Positions 47,464-58,666 of a stretch of DNA of 64,000 nucleotides are shown piece by piece. Source of the stretch: an uncultured Paracoccaceae bacterium (GTDB lineage: Bacteria; Pseudomonadota; Alphaproteobacteria; Rhodobacterales; Rhodobacteraceae); contig CAJXSR010000001.1 of assembly GCA_913061275.1 (NCBI GenBank), positions 186,001 through 250,000 on the forward strand, written 5' to 3'. The translations under genes were made by a program, and so were the position numbers. The first letter of the stretch is position 1. The number at the start of each line of letters is the position of its first letter. The notes under the pieces were generated by a model, which saw nothing but the letters and a program-made list of their open reading frames with translations, made no database searches and had not been told where the DNA came from.

Positions 47464-47913
47464 TCAGCTTGGCTTAGTCCAACGATGCTCGATATTCATA
47501 AGGCCTGAATCCGTCTCGATTTCCCGACAAATCTCAACCAATCCTTCCCGCTTATAAAACCGTAGCGCATCACTGTTCTTTTCATACGCCCATACGGTGA
47601 TCCAGTCGCGGTTCTGTTTTGCCTTATCCAGCAAACCCTTGCCGATGCCTGTACTTCGCACCTCGGATACCACGTAGAGTGCGCCAATATTGTCAGGCCC
47701 ATCGTCAACGCCACGGGTACAAAACCCCACGATGCGGTCGTGGGTTTCCGCAACCCAGACCAAATCATTCTTGAATATATCAATCCAAAAATCCTGCATC
47801 GGTTTCAGATCATCCAGCCCTGCCATCCACGGTGTCTCATTCGCCCAAGCGCGCAGTATGTTGACGCATGCAATGGCGTCAGATTTAATTCCAGATCGGA
47901 TATGATACGTCAT
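47464..47913 (-). CDS. GNAT family N-acetyltransferase
   Basis: A 149-residue acetyltransferase. The N-terminus IRSGIKSDAIACVNILRAW matches the GNAT start; LYVVSEVRSTGIGKGLLDKAK is the motif A with the R/Q-x-x-G-x-G/A loop; and the C-terminal LRFYKREGL is motif B. Transfers an acetyl group from acetyl-CoA to a small-molecule amine; substrate unknown. Copy B of the 51-bp element lies about 80-130 bp upstream. Stand-alone leftward gene. Confidence 0.88.
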   Translation of the reverse strand: MTYHIRSGIKSDAIACVNILRAWANETPWMAGLDDLKPMQDFWIDIFKNDLVWVAETHDRIVGFCTRGVDDGPDNIGALYVVSEVRSTGIGKGLLDKAKQNRDWITVWAYEKNSDALRFYKREGLVEICREIETDSGLMNIEHRWTKPS

Positions 47914-47992
47914 GGAAACGGCAATAAGGCGTAATTAGCGCACGGTCAAATTAGGTGTTTTACAATAACCAATTTTAGGGTGGATTTTTTAG

Positions 47993-48043
47993 AATAAAGT
48001 AAATAATTTCAATACCTTAACTATGTGTCCTAACTGGGACATT
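47993..48043 (-). repeat. 51-bp intergenic element, copy B
   Basis: On the minus strand it begins with AATGTCCCAGTTAGGACAC and runs through TAGTTAA, TATTGAAATT and a T-rich tail, matching copy A at 29879-29929 in 43 of 51 positions. It lies just after the dsbA-like terminator and about 80 bp upstream of the GNAT start on the same strand. Confidence 0.75.
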
Positions 48044-48067
48044 TGAATCTCACAAACATATGATGGC

Positions 48068-48097
48068 AAAAAGGCCGCTCATTATAAGCAGCCTTTT
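48068..48097 (-). terminator. Terminator of the DsbA-like gene
   Basis: On the minus strand AAAAGGCTGCT pairs with AGCGGCCTTTTT around loop TATAATG (one A-C mismatch), followed by a T-run. It lies about 24 bp after the stop codon at 48121. The stem is symmetric, so it may act in both directions. Confidence 0.75.
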
Positions 48098-48120
48098 GAT
48101 GAATATCGGTGTGCTAAATA

Positions 48121-48732
48121 TTAGCTTCCTAGCTGTGCATCCAGTAGTTTTTTGAGCGCGCCATAAGATTGATTGCCATGACTTACATCATTAATCAGCA
48201 AGGTTGGTGTTGAATTCACACCGTCAGCCTCGGCGTTTTTTTGAAATTCGGCAACCAAAGCTTTGGCCATAACGTCATCTTGTAGACATGCGACCATATC
48301 TTCGTTTTTCAAGCCTGCAATACGACCGATTGTGTATAGATTTTCTGCGATTTCAGCACCGCTTCCTTTTGTCCATTCGCGCTGACGTTTGTATAACATG
48401 TCGGATATGCCAAAGTATTTTTCTGGCCCGCCACAACGCGCAAGCATCCCACCCCACAGACCCAAACGGTCAAAGTAGACTTCGCGGTAAATAAATTTGA
48501 TTTTGCCTGTGTCAATGTAATCTGTTTTCAGGCTTGGCATTACATTGGTGTGAAAGCTTGCGCAGTGTGGGCACGTAAAAGAAGCGTATTCTTTCAAGAC
48601 GACACTGGCATCAGGGTTACCAAGAACCATTTCCACAACCTTAACATCTTGTGCGTGGGCCATTTGTGCAAAGCCAGTTGAAGAAGCTGCGGTTGCCGCA
48701 AGACTGTATTTAATAAACTCTCTGCGAAACAT
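48121..48732 (-). CDS. DsbA-family thioredoxin-fold protein (exported)
   Basis: A 203-residue exported oxidoreductase. The leader has an RR-containing N-terminus (MFRREFIKYSLAATAAS) ending near AHA, which resembles a Tat-type signal. The active site is FTCPHCASFH (CPHC) near residue 54, and the cis-Pro loop is NSTPTLLI. Its place is the periplasm, where it would form or isomerise disulfides. It is 12 bp after the DciA-like gene on the same strand; mutY-DciA-DsbA order is typical of Rhodobacterales. Confidence 0.88.
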   Translation of the reverse strand: MFRREFIKYSLAATAASSTGFAQMAHAQDVKVVEMVLGNPDASVVLKEYASFTCPHCASFHTNVMPSLKTDYIDTGKIKFIYREVYFDRLGLWGGMLARCGGPEKYFGISDMLYKRQREWTKGSGAEIAENLYTIGRIAGLKNEDMVACLQDDVMAKALVAEFQKNAEADGVNSTPTLLINDVSHGNQSYGALKKLLDAQLGS

Positions 48733-48744
48733 GGGGGATTACCT

Positions 48745-49278
48745 TTATATATTTTTGTTCTGTTTGATGTTTTTACCTAAACGGGCCAGGGCATCTTTCA
48801 AGTCTTGATTGGCAACATTTTCAACAGTTGTGTCAATGTCTTTAACAGCCTTGGATGAAAGAGGCATGGTTTGTTTGGGGTGTTCAAGTGCGGATTGGGT
48901 ATCATTAAACCCGATCTGCGCAGTTTGGGTGATTTTGATTTTGCTGATGGCACTATAGCCATAACAGGCATTAACACGTTCAATGATCGCAGGGATTTGC
49001 ATCTGCAAAATGGGTGCGCTGGCCCCAGTGGTTAAAACAGTCAAGGTGGCCCCCAAACCGTCACGTGCGTAATTCACTTTCACGGGTTGTGCGATTTTGG
49101 CGATACTGGCGCCTACGAATTCGGCCCAATGGGTTAATAGCCGTGTTTCAACAAAGCCGCGTTTTTCAGAAACTTTGCGAATTTGCGTAGCTAAAACACC
49201 ACCCGTGCGTAAAAAACCACGTGATTTACGCTTTGCCGTATAGGGCTGTGTCGTTTTATGTTCTGCGGTTCTTGCCAT
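48745..49278 (-). CDS. DUF721/DciA-like protein
   Basis: A 177-residue basic protein with the DUF721 core: LATQIRKVSEKRGFVETRLLTHWAEFVGASIA, VKVNYARDGLGATLTVL and RVNACYGYSAISKIKI. DciA-type proteins load replicative helicase in bacteria without DnaC; whether this short form does so is inferred. Start 49278 has GGAA just upstream; an ATG 18 nt earlier is possible. Divergent from mutY, with about 80 bp between. Confidence 0.8.
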   Translation of the reverse strand: MARTAEHKTTQPYTAKRKSRGFLRTGGVLATQIRKVSEKRGFVETRLLTHWAEFVGASIAKIAQPVKVNYARDGLGATLTVLTTGASAPILQMQIPAIIERVNACYGYSAISKIKITQTAQIGFNDTQSALEHPKQTMPLSSKAVKDIDTTVENVANQDLKDALARLGKNIKQNKNI

Positions 49279-49361
49279 CGTTTCCAAAATGTTCATTCAT
49301 GGGCATCTTACGCGTGTGGGGCCAAGTTTCCAGCGTATAACTGTTAAAAAGGTGATAAAAA

Positions 49362-50420
49362 TTGCGTGATGAGACGGTAACATATTCTACGAAATTGTTG
49401 AACTGGTATGATGCAAATGCCCGCTCTATGCCATGGCGTGTTACCCCGAATGATAGAGTAGGTGGGGTTATTCCTAACCCGTACCATGTTTGGTTATCCG
49501 AAATTATGTTGCAGCAAACAACCGTTGTCACTGTGCGGGATTATTTTGTGGAATTTATCACGCGCTGGCCAAGAATTACCGACTTGGCCCGAGCGAAAGA
49601 TACAGATGTGATGGCAGCATGGGCGGGGCTTGGCTATTATGCGCGTGCGCGTAACCTTTTGAAAACAGCACGAATTGTGGCGTTTGAAAAGGGTGGATGT
49701 TTTCCCAATGATGCGCAAGATCTGCAAGGTTTACCGGGAATTGGGCCTTATACTTCGGCTGCGATTGCGGCTATTGTATTTAATCAACGCGCCTCGGTTT
49801 TGGATGGTAATGTTGAACGCGTGATGGCGCGATTTCATTTGATCGAGGCACCACTGCCTGGCAGTAAAGAGACCTTGCGCAATTTGGCGGTTGGCATGTT
49901 GCCAGATGCACGATTTGGTGATTATGCGCAGGCGATAATGGATTTGGGTGCGACGATCTGCACACCTCGTAACCCGTCCTGCGGGATGTGCCCTTGGGCG
50001 CAGGGATGCAAAGCGCGGGCTAGGGGTGTGGCGCAAGATTTACCCAAAAAAACCGCTAAGTCCCCAAAGCCCACCAGATATGGCACTTGTTTTGTCGTGC
50101 TACGTAAAGATGGTGCAGTATTGCTGGAACGTCGCCCTGACAAAGGGTTGCTAGGTGGCATGCTGGGTTGGCCGGGGGGTAGCTGGACTGACCAAATGCA
50201 GATAACAGAGCCACCGTTTCAGGCAAATTGGCAGAAGCTGCCAGAAGAAGTGCGCCACACGTTTACACATTTCCATCTGAAATTAAGGGTACAATACACA
50301 AGTGTGGAAGTTGATTTTAATCAAACAGTTGGGCAATTTATTATGCTAGATATGTTTGATGCAAATGATTTGCCAACGGTGATGCGTAAGGTCTGGAAGC
50401 TGACTTTACCTGCGGCGTGA
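49362..50420 (+). CDS. mutY: A/G-specific adenine glycosylase
   Basis: Removes adenine opposite 8-oxoguanine. The 352-residue protein has the helix-hairpin-helix GLPGIGPYTSAAIAA with catalytic Asp in VLDGNVERV, and the 4Fe-4S cluster C-x6-C-x2-C-x5-C in CTPRNPSCGMCPWAQGC near 205. A C-terminal NUDIX-like part holds GGMLGWPGGSW. The start is TTG at 49362, with AAAGG about 10 nt upstream; no in-frame ATG lies before the conserved core, and the next is too late. Confidence 0.93.
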   Translation: MRDETVTYSTKLLNWYDANARSMPWRVTPNDRVGGVIPNPYHVWLSEIMLQQTTVVTVRDYFVEFITRWPRITDLARAKDTDVMAAWAGLGYYARARNLLKTARIVAFEKGGCFPNDAQDLQGLPGIGPYTSAAIAAIVFNQRASVLDGNVERVMARFHLIEAPLPGSKETLRNLAVGMLPDARFGDYAQAIMDLGATICTPRNPSCGMCPWAQGCKARARGVAQDLPKKTAKSPKPTRYGTCFVVLRKDGAVLLERRPDKGLLGGMLGWPGGSWTDQMQITEPPFQANWQKLPEEVRHTFTHFHLKLRVQYTSVEVDFNQTVGQFIMLDMFDANDLPTVMRKVWKLTLPAA

Positions 50421-50478
50421 CGTTATGTTTGATCTGTCATGTGGATGATATATGGTTGTGATAAAAAAGGGCACCAAA

Positions 50479-51600
50479 ATGCAAAACACAGGGTTTAAGG
50501 CAGCATTACCGTTCTGGATATCATTAACAATGGTAGTGGTTGTCATTCTGTCTGCTTATCTAGGTGGCGGGTGGTTACTATTAACCCCTGCTTATTCATT
50601 CTGGGGCATGGCTGTAATTGACCGTTTTGTTGGGTTAGAGCTGAATGATAAAAATCCTGATACGCCCGCTACGGATTTATTTTGGTATCGGTTAGTTACA
50701 CTTGTTTGGTTTCCGATTGAGTTTGTTCTGGTTTTTGCCGGCATTGCTTTTGTAAGTTATTCTGACCACCTAATGGGTGCTGAAAAATGGTTTTTTATGG
50801 TGAGTATCGGGTTGATTACAGGTGCCACAGGTATTGTTTATGCGCATGAATTGATGCATCGGAAAACTAAAATTGAGCGGCATTTGGGTGATGCGCTTAT
50901 GGCATTGGCTTTATATGGGCATTTCAGGTCTGAACATTTACTGGTGCATCACAGTTATGTTGGTACGCCAAAAGATGCGGTAACTGCACGTTATAATGAA
51001 GGGTTCCACAGATTTTTACCACGTGTTTTGCATGAATGCTTCAGTTCTGCGTGGCATGTGGAAAAGGCAATGCTTGCCCGTAAAAAACTATCGGCCCTTC
51101 ACCCCAGTAATCCATTTTGGAAATACGCAACCTTGCAACTGATATTCCTGTTACTTGCATTTGCGGTAGCAGGTTGGTTGGGCGTTGCGTTTTTCATCGT
51201 ACAGGCCCTAATTGCCATTACTTTGCTAGAGGCCACAAATTATGTAGAGCATTACGGCCTGACGCGTGAATATTTAGGGGATGGTAAATATGAGCATGTG
51301 AAGCCGCACCATTCTTGGAATTCTGCCTATAAAGTTACCAACTATCTGTTGATTAACCTGCAACGCCATTCAGACCATCACTATAAACCAAACAGGCCTT
51401 ACCCTTTGTTGCAAAACTATACAGAGGATGAGGCACCGCAACTGCCCAGAGGTTATACTTTAATGGTTGCGATTGCGATGTTTCCACCCCTTTGGAAGAA
51501 GATCATGAACCCGCGTGTAAAAGCTTGGCGACGTCAGTTTTATCCTGATATTGAAGATTGGCATGACTATAACAAAGCCTTAAATCCCGCCCCAAAATAA
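50479..51600 (+). CDS. Alkane 1-monooxygenase-type membrane di-iron hydroxylase (AlkB family)
   Basis: A 373-residue integral membrane protein. The three histidine boxes of the AlkB/xylene monooxygenase family are visible: HELMHRKT near residue 123, HLLVHHSYVGT near 153 and LQRHSDHHYKPNRPYP near 295; NYVEHYG is the extra His motif. Several membrane spans precede and separate them. Such enzymes hydroxylate alkanes or terminal methyl groups with O2; no rubredoxin or rubredoxin reductase is nearby, so partner genes lie elsewhere. Start 50479 has AAAGGG upstream. Confidence 0.85.
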   Translation: MQNTGFKAALPFWISLTMVVVVILSAYLGGGWLLLTPAYSFWGMAVIDRFVGLELNDKNPDTPATDLFWYRLVTLVWFPIEFVLVFAGIAFVSYSDHLMGAEKWFFMVSIGLITGATGIVYAHELMHRKTKIERHLGDALMALALYGHFRSEHLLVHHSYVGTPKDAVTARYNEGFHRFLPRVLHECFSSAWHVEKAMLARKKLSALHPSNPFWKYATLQLIFLLLAFAVAGWLGVAFFIVQALIAITLLEATNYVEHYGLTREYLGDGKYEHVKPHHSWNSAYKVTNYLLINLQRHSDHHYKPNRPYPLLQNYTEDEAPQLPRGYTLMVAIAMFPPLWKKIMNPRVKAWRRQFYPDIEDWHDYNKALNPAPK

Positions 51601-51626
51601 AAAAATCCCCACCACAAAGGGCGGGG
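51598..51626 (-). terminator. Rho-independent terminator of ccrM
   Basis: On the minus strand CCCCGCC pairs with GGTGGGG (one G-U) around CTTTGT, followed by a run of Ts (As at 51599-51605 on the plus strand). It lies 54 bp after the ccrM stop and immediately after the convergent AlkB-like gene. Confidence 0.8.
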
Positions 51627-51679
51627 AAGTTAGGCTTAATGTCAAAACGGCGGGGTTTTGACATTCGCGGTAGTGGGTT

Positions 51680-52786
<1,107 letters not shown>

Positions 52787-52831
52787 TTACTGCCTCATTG
52801 CGCTTTTCGCGTCGTTGTTGAGGACTAAGAT

Positions 52832-52847
52832 GATTCATTAAGGATTC
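52832..52847. promoter_or_regulatory. Paired GANTC methylation sites in the ccrM leader
   Basis: GATTC at 52832-52836 and GATTC at 52843-52847, 11 bp apart, 49-64 bp upstream of the ccrM ATG. In Caulobacter the ccrM promoter also carries paired GANTC sites that repress it when methylated. This is by analogy. Confidence 0.6.
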
Positions 52848-52879
52848 CGCGTCAATTTCTTTTTTAATCAATAGGTTGC

Positions 52880-53500
52880 CTAATTTTTGCCATACAAGAT
52901 GTTGTGTATGGGTTTGAAGGAACGTCTATGGTGAGTTGTTACCCCTAGTGATTTTAACCCTTCTTGATGTTGTTTTGTGCCGTAACCCGCGTTGGTTTCC
53001 CAGCCATAGCCCGGAAACTGTTGCGAAAGGGCAACCATCATTTGATCTCGTGTCACCTTTGCAACAATCGAAGCAGCAGCAATACTAAGAGATTTAGCAT
53101 CTCCTTTGATAATAGTCTTGCTAGAGCAGCTCAGGTTATTCGGGGTTTTGTTGCCGTCGATCAGGGCAAAGTCAGCAGGTTTTGCCAGACCTGCAACGGC
53201 TGTTTCCATCGCCAGTAGGGATGCCTGTAGAATGTTTATCTTGTCAATTTCTGTCACTGAAACATGCGCAATAGAAACATCTGCGGTGGCGCATATTTGA
53301 ATGTACAAAGCATCACGCTTCTTTGCAGACAGCTTTTTGGAATCGTCTAACCCTTCGGGAATATTATCAGGGTCAAGCACGACGGCGCATGCAGTAACGG
53401 GGCCGGCCCAAGGCCCGCGCCCGACCTCATCAACACCGGCGATACGTGCGGATGTGCCTAATGAGGTGAATATTTTTTGTTCGTGTTCAAAATTTGGCAT
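52880..53500 (-). CDS. rnhB: Ribonuclease HII
   Basis: Removes RNA from RNA-DNA hybrids in the cytoplasm. The 206-residue protein has the N-terminal GVDEVGRGPWAGPV (catalytic Asp-Glu), LDDSKKLSAKKRD, and SIAAASIVAKVTRD with further acidic residues. Full family length. It precedes ccrM on the same strand, a common alphaproteobacterial order. Confidence 0.95.
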   Translation of the reverse strand: MPNFEHEQKIFTSLGTSARIAGVDEVGRGPWAGPVTACAVVLDPDNIPEGLDDSKKLSAKKRDALYIQICATADVSIAHVSVTEIDKINILQASLLAMETAVAGLAKPADFALIDGNKTPNNLSCSSKTIIKGDAKSLSIAAASIVAKVTRDQMMVALSQQFPGYGWETNAGYGTKQHQEGLKSLGVTTHHRRSFKPIHNILYGKN

Positions 53501-53543
53501 GTGGGTTGTTATGATCAGTTTGTTGGAATTGTCTACGCCTAAG

Positions 53544-53572
53544 ACAAAAAAGAGGCGCCATTTTGGCGCCTC
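53544..53572 (-). terminator. Terminator of the His/Asn-rich protein gene
   Basis: Perfect 9-bp stem GAGGCGCCA (53552-53560) and TGGCGCCTC (53564-53572), loop TTT, with an A-rich stretch at 53544-53551 that reads as a T-run on the minus strand. It follows the minus-strand gene ending at 53594. Confidence 0.88.
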
Positions 53573-53593
53573 AGTATGGGGACAGGTTAAGTG

Positions 53594-54088
53594 TTATTTT
53601 TCGCTTTCGCGCCATTTATATGGCTGGTTGTACGTGGCCTGATTTCGGTGAGCGTTCTTGTGGTGCTTGTTGTAATGCCGCGAGTTCTGATGACTATTGT
53701 GATTATGTGCATTGTGATTGCCGTTGTGATTATGCGCATTATGGTTGTTATGATTACGTGACCGCGAACGGTGCTGTTCCAAACATTTACGCGAATAGAA
53801 AGTTTTCCAGCCACCGTGGGTATATTTTTTGCGTAAACATGTTTTAGGGCGGTGCCTATTATGTATAACGCGTGGCTGACGATGCTGGTAGTTATCGTAA
53901 TGGGTCACTTCTTGGCGTGCACGTTTGCGTTTTTTAGCACTATGTACAATCACACCAATAGCAGCGGCACCAAGTAATATCTGTGCTAAACGATCACCGT
54001 CACTGGCAGCAGCGACTGGTGCTGTGGTGAAAGTGGTAATTGCGATTGCGCCTGCGATTACGGCGGTTGTGAATTTTGACAGTTTCAT
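53594..54088 (-). CDS. Exported His/Asn-rich protein
   Basis: A 164-residue protein with signal peptide MKLSKFTTAVIAGAIAITTF (cleavage near VAA). A hydrophobic segment ILLGAAAIGVIVHS is near residue 40, then basic residues. The C-terminal 50 residues are low-complexity with a repeated NHNAHNHN unit (about residues 117-135), rich in His and Asn. His-rich tails often bind divalent metals (Ni, Cu, Zn); this is inference. Two cysteines in CLRKKY and KCLEQH are present. Own terminator; good ribosome site GGAAAGGA. Confidence 0.7.
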   Translation of the reverse strand: MKLSKFTTAVIAGAIAITTFTTAPVAAASDGDRLAQILLGAAAIGVIVHSAKKRKRARQEVTHYDNYQHRQPRVIHNRHRPKTCLRKKYTHGGWKTFYSRKCLEQHRSRSRNHNNHNAHNHNGNHNAHNHNSHQNSRHYNKHHKNAHRNQATYNQPYKWRESEK

Positions 54089-54263
54089 TTTGTTTCCTTT
54101 CCAGCGGATCGATATGTTCGTGATCCAGTTAGGGCATTTGGCCTGAAACCTATGTGGGGCAAATCGGGAAAGTTAAGCAATTACGACGCACTGTTATTGG
54201 ATAACATGCAGGATTTATGGCTTGGTTATTGAATATCATTCTGAAAAAGACCAAGTTGAGCCT

Positions 54264-54572
54264 ATGAAAAACTTTATGATAAAAACTGCCCTTGTTGTGG
54301 GCCTTAGTTTGGCGGCTAATACCCCTGTATTCGCCGCGCAAAATTGCTTTGTTGATTACAAAGCAAAGCAAAGCTCTGGTGGGTTGAAATTGCATTACGG
54401 TGTAATGAAAATCCCGTCACAGGCGTGTTCAAATAACGCGGCTGCACAAAAAATTGTTTCAAAAAGATTAGCTAACAACGGCTGGAAGCTGTTAAGAATT
54501 ATGTCAAGATTTGACAATTCAGGACTTTCACAAAGGCAAGGGAATGCTGGTGCGTACTTCCTTAAATACTGA
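54264..54572 (+). CDS. Small exported protein, conserved-looking
   Basis: A 102-residue protein with signal peptide MKNFMIKTALVVGLSLAA and cleavage near VFA. Mature residues begin AQNCFVDYKAKQ and include two cysteines (NCF, QAC) that could form a disulfide. The segment KIVSKRLANNGWKLLRI is helical. The chosen start skips an upstream in-frame start lacking signal character. Its 3' end overlaps the next gene by 29 bp in another frame. Function unknown. Confidence 0.7.
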   Translation: MKNFMIKTALVVGLSLAANTPVFAAQNCFVDYKAKQSSGGLKLHYGVMKIPSQACSNNAAAQKIVSKRLANNGWKLLRIMSRFDNSGLSQRQGNAGAYFLKY

Positions 54573-55251
54573 GAACAGTAATTTTAAACCGCGTTCATTT
54601 GCGCTTTGGGGTAGCTTGTTGATTATCGGGTTGCTTTTAATTGCATCTATCGTTTTGTTTCTAAACTTACCCGATGCGAATATGTTCAATGATCGTGTTG
54701 AACGCATATTTATTGAGAACGATGCGCTGACCAGCCCGAACGAAACTAAATTGCTGGAAATACTGGCACAATCTGGCACCAGCTTTGCCGAAGTTTTGCA
54801 AGGGTATCGGTTTATTATTTTCGTGCTGCTTGTTCTGGCTTCTGCATTGTTAATTTCTGCATTATATTTCTTGATTACCAATTACGGGCTTAGTCAGCGC
54901 ATGACTGAAATAGAACGAGCTGGTATTCATATCACCAGTCTGGTGGTAAACCGTGATGAACGGGTGGTTCATATTAACAACATGGAGTTCGAGCTGACTG
55001 AGGCTATTTGCGAAACCCTGTCTGTATTATGTGAAGCGCGGTTGGATGATGAGGTTATTTCAGGCTCTGACCTAGAAGCGATGATAAATGGCAAAAACAA
55101 GGTTGATAGTGATGAAGCTGCAGGTGCCACACGCATTAAACGCCTGCGCGACCATTTGGGTAATCAAATGATGTCGCAACTGCTGATTAAAAACATCAGC
55201 CGCAAAGGGTATATGTTAGCGATTGAAAAAGATGTAATTAAGATGATCTAG
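54544..55251 (+). CDS. Membrane-anchored winged-helix protein
   Basis: A 235-residue protein with two hydrophobic spans (about residues 20-42 and 89-113) and a soluble C-terminal part. Residues 145-230 read like an OmpR-type winged helix: FELTEAICETLSVLCE, GATRIKRLRDHLG and LLIKNISRKGYMLAI. The order (membrane first, DNA-binding domain last) is the reverse of ToxR/CadC. The region between the spans (43-88) would be periplasmic. AAGG lies upstream of the ATG. It overlaps the preceding exported protein gene, hinting at a sensor-ligand pair. Confidence 0.7.
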   Translation: MLVRTSLNTENSNFKPRSFALWGSLLIIGLLLIASIVLFLNLPDANMFNDRVERIFIENDALTSPNETKLLEILAQSGTSFAEVLQGYRFIIFVLLVLASALLISALYFLITNYGLSQRMTEIERAGIHITSLVVNRDERVVHINNMEFELTEAICETLSVLCEARLDDEVISGSDLEAMINGKNKVDSDEAAGATRIKRLRDHLGNQMMSQLLIKNISRKGYMLAIEKDVIKMI

Positions 55252-55272
55252 TTAGGCTAACCCCTAACTTTC
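55250..55272 (+). terminator. Possible terminator after the membrane winged-helix gene
   Basis: AGTTAGG (55250-55256) pairs with CCTAACT (55263-55269) around CTAACC, then TTT. The stem starts at the stop codon. The T-run is short. Confidence 0.45.
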
Positions 55273-55295
55273 AAAACGTGTTGCTGCGTGGGTGT

Positions 55296-55957
55296 CTACT
55301 GTATTTTATTCGCGTTCAGCGGGCATGACAGATAAACACCAAACTCCTTTCCTACATCACAACTGACGCGGGCATGAACCTTGCCCTGACGGTCTAAGAA
55401 CCGTTGATTGTCTTCAACAGGGAAAATACCTTCGTGCCAGATATTTGGGTGGATGTATAAACTACGGCTGCCATCGCACCAAAAGGCCACGACTTTTTCA
55501 GGCGATAGATCATCACCTGGCAAAGCTACAGGCACAATAAACGGTTTGTTGTCCAACGGGTGAAATAATTGCCCCCCATCGGGGTGGTAATTCATATGCC
55601 ACAACAGGACTTGATCGCGTGGTACAGTCGGTTCTACAGCGGATGCATGTTGCGGATCAGCACTCCAGCCTAGCACATAATTGCCATTTACCGCTTCATT
55701 GGCACCGTAAAGGACATCACCTTTCCAATAGCCGTGGAAAATACCTTCGACAAAGCCCCCTTCATCGCCTGTGCCCTCATCAATAGGTCGCCAATCTGGT
55801 GCAGGCCGGCGTACAATCTCGATCTCAAACGTATCAGGATCATCAACAAGGCAGCCATACTCTTTGACACTGTGGTCTGTGGCACGGATCAACGGCACTT
55901 CATGCCAAGGCAGCGAAGGTTTTTCACTGGCCTCAAAAATATATTCCGGTGCATTCA

Positions 55958-55958
<1 letters not shown>
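55296..55958 (-). CDS. Ureidoglycolate lyase (AllA)-like cupin protein
   Basis: A 220-residue cytoplasmic protein with an AllA-like double-stranded beta-helix: PFIVPVALPGDDLSPEKVVAFWCDGS and SLYIHPNIWHEGIFP contain likely metal or substrate His residues, and HARVSCDVGKEFGVYL closes the fold. Canonical AllA releases urea from ureidoglycolate, but this protein is longer (220 versus about 160) with a distinct N-terminal 90 residues, so its substrate may differ. It follows tmpB-like and tmpA-like genes with a 1-bp overlap to the former. Confidence 0.7.
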
Positions 55959-57735
<1,777 letters not shown>

Positions 57736-57794
57736 TTACAAAGTAAGGCATAATTACAAATTAGGAATATATAGTCTTAGGGGTGGTTTTAATT

Positions 57795-58655
57795 ATGAGT
57801 AAAAATAAGATCGATAAGCTGCCGTTGGAATGGGTGCGGGTGTTTGAGGTTGCTGGAAGGTTAGGGAATTTCACCGCAGCAGCGGTCGAGATTGGGCTGA
57901 CGCAAGCAGCAGTCAGCCAGCGTATTCGTAATTTAGAAAGCCTGATCGGGGTAGAATTATTTACCCGTCAGGCACGCGGTGTGACGTTAACGGTCGAAGG
58001 AGAGGCTTGGCTGCCTTATGTTACCAACGCACTGCAAGGTTTAAACCGAAGTGCGGATGATCTGTTTGGAACTCCGTTAAAAAAAGTAATCGTTTCTGGG
58101 GCAGCTTCTGTAATACAGTTGTGGGTAGTGCCACGTTTAGCGCAATTAAGTGGTAAGGCTAATTATCAAATTTCATTAAGTACAGTTAATGTTGAGGGTG
58201 ATTTTTTACGTTCCCAAGCGATGGGTGAAATTAGATACGGGGACGGAAACTGGCCCGAAATGCGCCGTGAACGTCTGTTTAAAGAATCACTGTCACCAAT
58301 GGTGGCGCCTAGGCTTTTACAATCTGGGGTTGCTTGGTCAGAGCTGCCATTTATTGCAGTATCAGGCCCACGCCCTGGCTGGCATGAGTGGGCAGAGCAA
58401 ACTGGGCATCATACACCTTCTGTTCCGATATTAAGGTTTGATAGCTTTGTATCCGCATATGCGGCTGCTATTGCAGGGGCGGGTGTGTTGCTGGGGTCAG
58501 TGCCGCTTTGCACCCAAGCATTGGCCGATAAATCATTGGTTAGAGTATCAACTGGTACCTTAACGCATGATGCCGGTTACTGGATGACATCGAAAGAGGG
58601 TAGGTTGCCCAACAGGCAGTGGGAAGATTTGTTGGGTTGTTTTACGGCTGTATGA
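57795..58655 (+). CDS. LysR-family transcriptional regulator
   Basis: A 286-residue regulator. The HTH is LPLEWVRVFEVAGRLGNFTAAAVEIGLTQAAVSQRIRNLE, broken into pieces here: FTAAAVEIGLTQAAVSQ then LESLIGVELFTRQ, at residues 9-60, followed by a substrate-binding domain. The start at 57795 is preferred over a GTG 12 nt earlier. Divergent from tmpA by about 98 bp, so it probably controls the phosphonate genes, which is inference. Next gene on the opposite strand. Confidence 0.9.
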   Translation: MSKNKIDKLPLEWVRVFEVAGRLGNFTAAAVEIGLTQAAVSQRIRNLESLIGVELFTRQARGVTLTVEGEAWLPYVTNALQGLNRSADDLFGTPLKKVIVSGAASVIQLWVVPRLAQLSGKANYQISLSTVNVEGDFLRSQAMGEIRYGDGNWPEMRRERLFKESLSPMVAPRLLQSGVAWSELPFIAVSGPRPGWHEWAEQTGHHTPSVPILRFDSFVSAYAAAIAGAGVLLGSVPLCTQALADKSLVRVSTGTLTHDAGYWMTSKEGRLPNRQWEDLLGCFTAV

Positions 58656-58666
58656 ACATAAAACGT

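Noticed and set aside
47342-47557. 71-codon frame in the gap before the GNAT gene
   Set aside because: Its 3' half is antisense to GNAT and the first part has no conserved pattern; the gap 47320-47463 is left as non-coding.
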